33,541 nt of DNA from the NCBI GenBank assembly GCA_019243475.1, contig JAFAUE010000176.1, forward strand, positions 1 through 33,541, read 5' to 3'. Source of the stretch: Acidobacteriota bacterium. Lineage in GTDB: Bacteria; Acidobacteriota; Terriglobia; Terriglobales; Acidobacteriaceae. The notes beneath the pieces were generated by a model. The model was not told the DNA's origin. It did no database searches and was given only the letters and a program-made list of their open reading frames with translations. This document shows positions 8,391-15,800 of this stretch, in pieces. The position numbers and the translations under genes are program-made. Each line of letters starts with the position of its first letter. Positions within the stretch are counted from its first letter, which is position 1.

Positions 8391-10862
8391 ATGCTCGAGC
8401 TGAATACTCCGCTTCAACACGTGAAAGGCGTTGGGCCGCGCTTTGCCGCTATTCTCGGGGAGAAAGGACTCACCACCGTCGAGGATCTGCTGTACTACCT
8501 GCCCTTCCGCTACGAAGACCGAGCCAATCCGAGATCGTTTGCGGAGCTGCGTGCGGGAGAAATGGCCAGCGTAGTGGCAGAGGTACGCGCCTCTCACCTT
8601 TACCGCACAAGAAGCGGCATGCCCATTTTTGAACTGGTCGTCGGTCAGGATCTGAAGTCCATGGTGTGTACATGGTTCCATGGAACCTATCTCAAAGACC
8701 GCTTCAAACCGGGGCAAATGCTCGCCCTCTACGGCAAGGTGGAAGAGGGCTGGGGCAAGATGAAATCGCGACTGCAGCTCATGCAGCCACAGTTTGAGGT
8801 TCTGGGAGAAAGTGAAGACGAGCAGGAAGGACTGCTCGAAGAACGGCTGGAGCAGTCGCTGGAGATTGGGCGCATTGTGCCGGTCTATGAGGCAGCAGGC
8901 AAGCTGAACTCCCGCTGGTTCCGCAACACACTGCATCGCGTGCTGAAAGAACTATCGCCGGAGATTCCCGACGGCATTCCGGCTGGAGTGCGCAACGAGA
9001 TGCAGCTGATCCCGCGGCGTGAGGCCTTCCAGCAGGCTCATTTTCCCATTGTGGGAGAGAGCCTGGCGAATCTTGAGGCGAGGAACACGCCTGCGCACCG
9101 CCGGCTTATTTTCGAAGAACTGTTCTTTCTGGAGGTCGGCCTTGAGCTGAAGCGCCGCAACTTTCGGCGGCGCACCGGCACATCGTTCGAGCTCAGCGAC
9201 AAAGTGCGAGACGCCATTAAGCGCTTTCTACCCTTCCGTCCAACGGGCGCGCAGAAGAAAGTTTTGGGCGAAATCGCTGCCGACATGCAGACGCCGATTC
9301 CTATGCGCCGGCTCCTGCAGGGTGACGTGGGCTCGGGCAAGACGCTGGTCGCACTTGAAGCGGCAGTCATTGCCATCGAGAACGGCTATCAGGCGGCGCT
9401 CATGGCGCCCACGGAAATCCTCGCCACCCAGCACTACTTGTCCGCCCGCAAGCTCCTGGAGTCGCATGGATACCGCGTTGTGCTGCTCACCGGTTCACTC
9501 GAAGAAGAACGCAAGCGAGCTACCCGCCGCCACATCGCGCAGGGAAATGCTCAGCTTGTTATCGGCACACACGCGTTGATTGAGGAAAAAGTCGAGTTCG
9601 CGAAGCTCGGTCTGATTGTCGTGGACGAACAGCATCGTTTCGGCGTGCTACAGCGCTGGCGTCTGATGCGTAAGCCGACCGAAGTCCCGGGGGAAAGCCA
9701 AAACCTCACGCGGATGCGCGCGGATTCAACCGATTCACGCGGGTCAAAAGCCGGGAAATCAGATGATCACGAAATCACGAAATCACAAAATCCAGCGTCC
9801 CCCGATCACCCGATTCCCCGATCCCCCGATTCTCTTGAGCCCGACGTCCTCGTCATGACGGCGACTCCCATCCCGCGCACGCTTGCGCTCACGCTCTACG
9901 GAGACCTCGACTCCAGCATCCTCGACGAGATGCCTCCGGGACGCACGCCGATTACTACACGGTGTATCTCCGATGACCGCTCCCAGGAAGTGTGGGACTT
10001 CGTACGCAAGCAGGTAAATCTGGGCCGACAGACTTACGTGGTGTATCCGGTCATCGAGAGCGCCGGAGAACCGTCCGATGGATTTGAGGCCGCAACGGAC
10101 AGAGGGGACGTGGAGAGCGGCATCGCCGAGCGAGGGCAAGCTCCATCGCGCAATCGTAGAATCGCGCAATCCCAAAATGCTCCTCGCCAGGCTTCCCTGA
10201 AAGGCATTCCTGCTGCCGCGCCGAAGCGTACGAAAAAGGAAGGCGCTCTGAACTTAAAAGCGGCGACGGCGATGTACGACGAGTTGCGCAAAAAAGTCTT
10301 TCCCGATTTGCGCGTGGGCTTGCTGCACGGCCGTCTGTCGCCCGACGAGAAAGAGATCACCATGGCCCGCTTTCAACGCGGAGAAATCGACATTCTGGTT
10401 TCTACGACGGTGATTGAAGTCGGCGTAGATGTGCCCAACGCGACGGTGATGGTCATCGAGCATGCTGAGCGCTTCGGCCTGTCGCAGCTTCACCAGTTGC
10501 GCGGACGCATTGGACGCGGCGCCTACAAATCGTACTGCGTGCTCATGACCGGCGGCAGGATCTCTCCCGAAGGACAGCAGCGCCTCGACGCGATGATGAA
10601 CACGCAGGACGGCTTCCTGATTGCGGAAAAGGACCTTGAACTGCGCGGTCCCGGCGAGTTCTTCGGCACTAAGCAAGCCGGAGCGCCCAGCCTGCGGGTA
10701 GCCAACCTGATCCGCGACCGTAAGCTGCTCGAACTGGCGCGCGCCGAGGCTCAGCGCATTGTGAGCGGGGAGGAATCGATTCCCAAATCAGAACAGATGC
10801 TCGTTATGCAGCACCTGAAGACCCATTGGCAGCGCAGATATGGGTTGGTTGAAGTGGGTTAA
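8391..10862 (+). CDS. recG: ATP-dependent DNA helicase RecG, with two extra in-frame segments
   Basis: RecG remodels stalled replication forks and Holliday junctions. The 823-residue product begins with a wedge/OB domain (VKGVGPRFAAIL near residue 11) and has the helicase motifs in order: Walker A GDVGSGKT (311-318), DEQH box (412-415), TATPIPRT (490-497), TTVIEVGVDVP (672-682) and HQLRGRIGRG (701-710). E. coli RecG is 693 residues; much of the surplus is two low-complexity segments absent from it, about residues 429-484 (between DEQH and motif III) and about 557-621 (between the helicase lobes' strand VVYPVIE and the ATAMYDEL helix). Both are polar and Pro/Ser/Arg-rich and contain DNA with an exact 8-nt period. 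The frame stays open and all motifs are intact, so the protein is probably functional with surface loops. Confidence 0.95.
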   Translation: MLELNTPLQHVKGVGPRFAAILGEKGLTTVEDLLYYLPFRYEDRANPRSFAELRAGEMASVVAEVRASHLYRTRSGMPIFELVVGQDLKSMVCTWFHGTYLKDRFKPGQMLALYGKVEEGWGKMKSRLQLMQPQFEVLGESEDEQEGLLEERLEQSLEIGRIVPVYEAAGKLNSRWFRNTLHRVLKELSPEIPDGIPAGVRNEMQLIPRREAFQQAHFPIVGESLANLEARNTPAHRRLIFEELFFLEVGLELKRRNFRRRTGTSFELSDKVRDAIKRFLPFRPTGAQKKVLGEIAADMQTPIPMRRLLQGDVGSGKTLVALEAAVIAIENGYQAALMAPTEILATQHYLSARKLLESHGYRVVLLTGSLEEERKRATRRHIAQGNAQLVIGTHALIEEKVEFAKLGLIVVDEQHRFGVLQRWRLMRKPTEVPGESQNLTRMRADSTDSRGSKAGKSDDHEITKSQNPASPDHPIPRSPDSLEPDVLVMTATPIPRTLALTLYGDLDSSILDEMPPGRTPITTRCISDDRSQEVWDFVRKQVNLGRQTYVVYPVIESAGEPSDGFEAATDRGDVESGIAERGQAPSRNRRIAQSQNAPRQASLKGIPAAAPKRTKKEGALNLKAATAMYDELRKKVFPDLRVGLLHGRLSPDEKEITMARFQRGEIDILVSTTVIEVGVDVPNATVMVIEHAERFGLSQLHQLRGRIGRGAYKSYCVLMTGGRISPEGQQRLDAMMNTQDGFLIAEKDLELRGPGEFFGTKQAGAPSLRVANLIRDRKLLELARAEAQRIVSGEESIPKSEQMLVMQHLKTHWQRRYGLVEVG
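9755..9833 (+). repeat. 8-nt-period tandem repeat inside recG (insert 1)
   Basis: From 9755 to 9833 the DNA falls into octamers such as GAAATCAC, GAAATCAC, then CCGATCAC, CCGATTCC, CCGATCCC, CCGATTCT, with an ATC/ATT core recurring every eight bases except for one degenerate unit in the middle. It encodes the residue run around 456-481 of RecG. Three octamers equal 24 nt, so such a tract can grow in frame. Confidence 0.8.
10145..10179 (+). repeat. 8-nt-period tandem repeat inside recG (insert 2)
   Basis: ATC cores occur at 10145, 10153, 10161 and 10169, and a degenerate one at 10177, i.e. exactly eight bases apart, in units such as GCGCAATC, GTAGAATC, GCGCAATC. This lies in the second extra segment of RecG and uses the same core and period as the tract at 9755-9833. 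Confidence 0.7.
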
Positions 10863-10871
10863 AACCGTAGG

Positions 10872-11025
10872 GATTCACCACGGAGGCACGAAGGACACGG
10901 AGGGGAAAGAAGGATGGCTGACGTCTTCACCCCGAAAGTTCCGGTTCCCGATGAACGATGCCCTGGGCTGCGCAGAATTCAACGGCCTTGCTTCCTCCGT
11001 GTCCTCCGTGCCTCCGTGGTGAATC
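10872..11025. repeat. Long inverted repeat (32-bp arms) between convergent genes
   Basis: The arms are 10872-10903 and 10994-11025. They are reverse complements with a single mismatch in 32 positions (31/32) and are separated by 90 bases without a convincing gene. Each arm is built of about three 9-nt units of the type CACGGAGGN. The left arm starts 10 bp after the recG stop and the right arm ends 2 bp from the stop of the convergent gene, so the structure occupies the whole convergent gap. An RNA hairpin from either strand would be very stable; a role as bidirectional terminator is possible, but there is no adjacent T-tract. Its position and composition also fit a dispersed intergenic repeat element. 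Confidence 0.8.
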
Positions 11026-11026
11026 C

Positions 11027-12268
11027 TCACCTTGAGCTCTCGCCTTTTGCGCTGTCGAAGAGAAGGGTCAGGCTATCCGGGCCGGGGTGATAGAGGACAA
11101 ATCGATTTCCCTGATCGCCGAAGGCGCGGAATAGAAGCTCGCCGCGCCCATTGCCGCTGGCGTCCACCGCGTCAACGATCTGCAGTCGGGGATAGACATC
11201 GAGGTGCGTGTCGTCGGTAACCTGGGTAAAGATGCGACGCAGGCTTTGATCGATTTCCTCCCACGCTGCAACGGTAACGTACTTCTTCACCCCATCGATC
11301 ATCGCGCTCGCCGCATAGACGACGATCGGCGCGTTATTGGCGTTCACGTCAAAGACGCCAAAACTGGGATTGCTAAGCTCTACCTCGGGTGCCGCGGCAG
11401 CCGGTGCAGAGGAGCGTGCGCGCGAAGTCCGCGGACTTTTTGCAGGTGCGGCCGCCTGCGGCTTTTTCAATTTCGCCAGCTCGGAGCGCACCAGCTTCTC
11501 CATATCCTCGCGAATCTGCGTCAGCTCACCGCTCTTGTAGTGCGGCGCGAAGGAGTGCGGCTCAGGCCCGCCTGCGTCGGAAACGGCGGGCAGCATGTGC
11601 GTCTCGGGCAGCGTGAACTGGGGCGCAGGCGCGCTGACGGATTGCTGAGGCTTGCTCTCGCTCGCGCTATGCCGCCGTAGCGTCGGCCGCTCGGGATCGC
11701 GATCAATGTTGGTGAGCACAGCATCTGTCTGTTCTTTCGGAGCGGGCGGAGGAGGCGTGCCGCGACGTAGCTTGGGGCGATCGTCTTCACTGCCGGACTT
11801 CGACGCGGCTGCTGTGTCGCCGGCGCGCGTAGTCTGCGCTGTTGACTTGTTCATCTGCACGGTGATCGCCCCCTTGGGTTCAAAGAGGCCGGTCCCATAC
11901 CAGACGTCGTCTTTCTCGCGCGCTCCGCCGACTGTGAAGGTGCCGATCGGCTCGTTGCTCTTTAAGACGTCATACACAACCCCGGAATCGACAGCTAAGG
12001 GCTCCGGTTGGGTCTCGTAGAGATTGGCGTCGTAGTAGCGTCCTTCTACGAGAACGGCGATCGGAGTGAGCACCGAGGCATGCGGAACCGGCTTTGGACT
12101 GTCTCCATTCCAGGAGACCACGGCGATTGCGCGCGGGCCGCTTTGTTTCTTCCTCTGCGCCAACAGCGAAGGAGCAGCGGCCATAGCAATTGTCAGAAGC
12201 GCTGCCAGCGTCCAGACGGTGGTGCTGTATAAATGTTGAAAGCGTTTATTCAAGGACAAACACTCCAT
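11027..12268 (-). CDS. Exported protein of unknown function, Pro/Ala-rich middle
   Basis: The product is up to 413 residues with a signal peptide (hydrophobic TLAALLTIAMAAAPSLLA, likely cut before Gln38). The mature N-terminal part (~40-135) is predicted globular; the middle (~140-300) is rich in Pro, Ala, Ser and charged residues with a short coiled-coil-like stretch (QIREDMEKLVRSELAKL); the C-terminal ~110 residues (from VELSNPSFGVFDVN) look like a second globular domain. I do not recognise the family. The ATG at 12268 overlaps by two bases the ATG of the divergent peroxiredoxin gene and has no ribosome site. A TTG at 12253 with GGAG nine bases upstream is a reasonable alternative and keeps the signal peptide. 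The stop sits 2 bp from the inverted-repeat arm. Confidence 0.7.
   Translation of the reverse strand: MECLSLNKRFQHLYSTTVWTLAALLTIAMAAAPSLLAQRKKQSGPRAIAVVSWNGDSPKPVPHASVLTPIAVLVEGRYYDANLYETQPEPLAVDSGVVYDVLKSNEPIGTFTVGGAREKDDVWYGTGLFEPKGAITVQMNKSTAQTTRAGDTAAASKSGSEDDRPKLRRGTPPPPAPKEQTDAVLTNIDRDPERPTLRRHSASESKPQQSVSAPAPQFTLPETHMLPAVSDAGGPEPHSFAPHYKSGELTQIREDMEKLVRSELAKLKKPQAAAPAKSPRTSRARSSAPAAAAPEVELSNPSFGVFDVNANNAPIVVYAASAMIDGVKKYVTVAAWEEIDQSLRRIFTQVTDDTHLDVYPRLQIVDAVDASGNGRGELLFRAFGDQGNRFVLYHPGPDSLTLLFDSAKGESSR
11035..11063. repeat. Dispersed repeat copy A (second copy in the asnB leader)
   Basis: AGCTCTCG, then CCTT, then the 17-mer TTGCGCTGTCGAAGAGA. The same 8-mer and 17-mer occur at 22409-22433 without the CCTT. 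Here the repeat encodes the C-terminal residues FDSAKGESS of the unknown exported protein on the minus strand. Confidence 0.55.
12228..12234 (+). promoter_or_regulatory. Candidate -10 box of the peroxiredoxin gene
   Basis: TATAAAT lies 32 bases before the peroxiredoxin ATG, inside the signal-peptide codons of the divergent gene. No good -35 partner is seen. An AAGGA (12252-12256) ten bases before the ATG is the probable ribosome site. Confidence 0.35.
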
Positions 12269-12752
12269 GGAAATTGGCGACCAGGTACCGGAGACGAGCG
12301 TCCCGAATCAGGACGGGAAGCCGGTGAGTCTTAAAGACTTTCGCGGCAAGCCCGTTGTGCTGTTCTTCTTCCCCAAGGCCGACACGCCGGGCTGAACGAT
12401 CGAAGCATGCGGCTTTCGCGATCAATTCGCCAAGCTGCAACGTGCCGGCGCGGTCGTGCTGGGCATCTCCAAAGACTCACCTCAGGCACTCAAGAAGTTT
12501 CAAGATAAATATAGCCTGCCCTACACCTTGCTCGCTGACGAGGACAAGAAGCTCTGCGAAGCCTTCGGTGTACTGAAAGAAAAAAACATGTATGGCCGCA
12601 AGACCATGGGAATCGAGCGGACCTCATTCCTCATCGACGACAAAGGCAAGATCGCGAAGATCTTTTCCAGGGTAAAACCCGAAGGTCACGCTGAAGAAGT
12701 GCTGGCAGCGATGAAGAAGTACGTCAAGCGTCCTGATGGCTCGTTCGTCTGA
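12267..12752 (+). CDS. bcp: Bcp/PrxQ-type peroxiredoxin with in-frame TGA at the peroxidatic cysteine (probable selenoprotein)
   Basis: Read through the TGA at 12393-12395, the frame from ATG 12267 to the stop at 12750-12752 gives 161 residues, the normal size of Bcp/PrxQ thiol peroxidases, which reduce H2O2 and organic hydroperoxides with thioredoxin-type donors. Upstream of the TGA are DFRGKPVVLFFFPKADTPG; downstream come TIEACGFRD, GISKDSPQALKKFQDKY, LPYTLLADE and ERTSFLIDDKGKI, all typical. The TGA is codon 43, exactly where the family has the peroxidatic Cys (TPGCT); the resolving Cys48 (U-x4-C) is kept. There is no other stop or frame change. Selenocysteine at this site is known in other bacterial peroxiredoxins, and a hairpin follows the TGA. 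The alternative is a TGC-to-TGA nonsense mutation or base-call error. An ordinary ORF scan would give only a fragment starting near 12456. The Sec machinery is not in this window. Confidence 0.85.
12398..12423 (+). promoter_or_regulatory. Candidate bacterial SECIS hairpin after the peroxiredoxin TGA
   Basis: GATCG (12398-12402) pairs with CGATC (12419-12423) and AAGC (12403-12406) pairs with GCTT (12412-12415). This leaves an apical loop ATGCG (12407-12411) and a 3-nt TCG bulge on the 3' side; an alternative pairing gives a single bulged U. The loop holds G residues and lies 12-16 bases after the TGA, within the short distance expected of bSECIS elements read by SelB. The fold was done by eye and the loop is not identical to the E. 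coli fdhF element. Confidence 0.5.
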
Positions 12753-12848
12753 GCAATGAAATTCCAGATCGGGAAGAACGCATGTTGTCCTCCCGACGAT
12801 TATGATGCCATCTTCGGTTAGCCGGGCGCAGAATTGCAGGATTGATCG

Positions 12849-15800
12849 TTATTTACCGGCTGAGTTGTAAATTTGCTGAACCTCCCCCGCTGAGAGAGCG
12901 CGATTGAAGATCTGCAAATCGTCGATGCTGCCCGAATTGAACTCTGACGAGCCTCCGCGCGAAAACAGATAGAGCACGTTGCTGCCGAATGCATTTGTAT
13001 TCTCTGCCGAGAGATAGTGCTGGGAGGGCGTTTGCAGAACGCCGTCGGTGTACAGCGTAACTTCGCTGCCTGCAGGTTGACTCTTGTCGAAAACAGCGGC
13101 GAAGTGGTGCCAAACGCCTGAGGACGGCTGGGCGTAGCAGTTTATGTTGTAGCCGGCATCGCCGCGTTCCCCAACCATCAAACCATTGCAGCTGCTGTCG
13201 TCGGGGAAGAAGCCGAATCCAGTAGTCGAATTATTGAAATTCGTACTGTTCTCAAACAGTGTAGTACCGCCGGCCGTCGAGTATATGCGTTTAGCCCAGA
13301 GTGTCACAGTTACTGCTTTTGTAGTGCTCAGATTAAGTGCGGGGGTTTTCGCGTACTGCTTGGAGGCACTCGCTGCGGTGATGGCATCTCCCGCCTCTCC
13401 CGCAGTCCAAGTGACTCCATTCACCAGGGTGATGCTATGTCCGTTGCCGGAGGAATCGACTGCTGTGGTTCCGGCCCCATCATCGAAGGCCCAGCGCCCC
13501 ACTAAGCCGGAAATAGTCGCGGACACCGTCAAACCCGTGCTCCCGCTGATCGATCCCGCAGCCGCTTGTATCGTAGTACTCCCCAATGCCAACGCAGTGG
13601 CGAGTCCCGAACTGGAAATACTGACAATGTTGTTCGCGGAGGAAGTCCAGACAACTGAACTTGTCAGGTTTTGCGAGCTGCCATCGGTATAGGTGCCGTT
13701 GGCGGTGAATTGCAGCGAAGCGCCGTTCACGATCGAAGAATTTGCCGGGGTAACACTGATCGAGACCAGTACGGCGGGAGTGACCGTCAGAGTTGTCGAC
13801 CCGGTGATCGAACCTGAGGCGGCCTGAATGCTGCTAGTGCCAACACCTGTGCCGGTGGCCAACCCAGAAGCTGAGATGGTCGCAACGGTCGTCACTGCCG
13901 AGCTCCATTTGGCAGTGGTAGTCAAATTCTGCGTGCTTCCATCCGTGTAAGTCCCTGTGGCCAGGAACTGTTGCGTGAGGCCTTTGGCAATCGACGGACT
14001 TGCCGGAGCAACAGCAATCGAAACCAGCGCGGCGGCGGCCACGGTGAACGTGGTTGAACCAGTGATTGCGCCGGACGCAGCCTGGATGGTGGAGCTCCCA
14101 GTTGCAACCGCGGACGCGAGTCCCGAACTGGAAATGGTGGCTGCAGTTTGATTACTGGAAGACCAGACCACAGAATTCGTCAAATCCTGAGAGCTCTGAT
14201 CGCTGAAAGTGCCGGTCGCCGTGAACTGCTGAGTCGTACCTTTTGCGATGGAAGAATTCGCTGGGCCTACAGCAATCGAAACCAGCACCGGAGCCGTTAC
14301 CGTGAAAGTAGTTGAGTTGTTGACGGTTCCCAACGCGGCTTGAATACTCGTGCCGCCGAGACCGACAGCAGAGGCGAAGCCTGTGTTCGTAATGGTTGCG
14401 ATTGAAGTAGCGCTTGAACTCCAAGCGACGGAACTGGTGATGTCCTGCGTACTGCCATCGCTATATGTTCCCACCGCCGTAAATTGCTGAGTCTTCCCTT
14501 TGGGCAACGACCCGTTGGCCGGTGATATGGCAAGCGAGACAAGAGTGGAGGTTACGTTCAAGTTCGTGGTGCCGTTAATCTGGCCGGATGCAGCTGCAAT
14601 CGTCGTGTTGCCGACGCCTAACGCCGATGCCAGTCCTGTGCTGCTGATCCCGGCCACTGAAGTGTTGCTCGAGGACCAGGTCACAGAGGCACTCACGTCT
14701 TGAGTGCTGCCATCGCTGAAGGTGCCAGTGGCTGCGTATTGCTGACTGCCACCCTTGGCGAGCGAAATGTTCGCCGGCGTGACTGCCAGCGACAGCAAGA
14801 CCGGCGCGGTGACGCTGAAATTCGTCGATCCTGAAATCGAACCGACTGCAGCTTGAATACTGGTGTTCCCAATGCCAGCTGCGGTCGCTAGCCCGGCCGC
14901 GGTGATAGTGGCTACCGCCGTGATCGAGCTGCTCCAAGCGGCTGAACTCGTGAGGTTTTGAGTACTTCCATCACTGTACGTTCCGGTCGCGAGGAATTGC
15001 TGCGTTTTGCCTTTGGGCAGCGAAGCGTTCGCAGGTGTAACAGCAATGGAGACGAGATTTGCACCGGTATAACTGTAAATTGATTGTACGTCAGAGCTGG
15101 ACAGCACTCGATTATAGATTCGGAGGTCGTCGATAGTGCCGGCAGTGAACTCTTGTGTCCCTCCCCGGGAAAACACATAGGTAGCGTTGTTCCCGAAGTT
15201 ATTGGAATTTGTAGTCGTAAGGTAGTTCCGTTTTGGGGCTTGTATGACTCCATCAACATATACCGCTGTCTCGGCGCTTCCAGTTTGACTCTTGTCAAAA
15301 ATGACGGCAAAGTGATGCCAGGTCGTAGAGCTTGGTTGAGCGTAACAATTTACGCTATAACCGTTGTCTCCCTGTAACCCGACTAGAATCCCTGAACAGG
15401 ATGAGTCGTCTGGGAAAAACCCGAAACCCGTAGTTGAGTTATTGAAGTTTGCTGAGTTCTCGAACAGAGTATGCCCGCCGGCTGTTGAGTAGGTGTGGGT
15501 CAGCCAGAAAGTCACCGTTACAGCTTTGGTGGTGCTCATGTCGATTGCCGGGAGAGCGATGTAGTCGTTTGTGCCATGCGCGGTCACGGCAAACTGACCG
15601 ACCTTCCCTGTGCTCCAGGAAATCGCATTCACGAGGGTCGCGGCGTGGTTATTTCCCGAAGAATCGGACGCCTTCGTTCCTGCGCCTTCATCGAACTTCC
15701 AATAGGCGAGCAAGCCCGGCGTAGCGCCGGTAACGACGAGGCTAGTTGAGCCGCTAATGGATCCCAGCGTTGCCTGAATCGACGTATTTCCGGCGGCAAT

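Noticed and set aside
9755-9833. CRISPR array or phage-type direct repeats
   Set aside because: The units are 8 nt with no spacers and lie inside the open frame of recG.
12456-12752. A 98-codon open frame starting at a GTG, as a separate small gene
   Set aside because: It is the C-terminal two thirds of the peroxiredoxin; it lacks the active site and a ribosome site, and the frame continues upstream through the TGA to a proper ATG.
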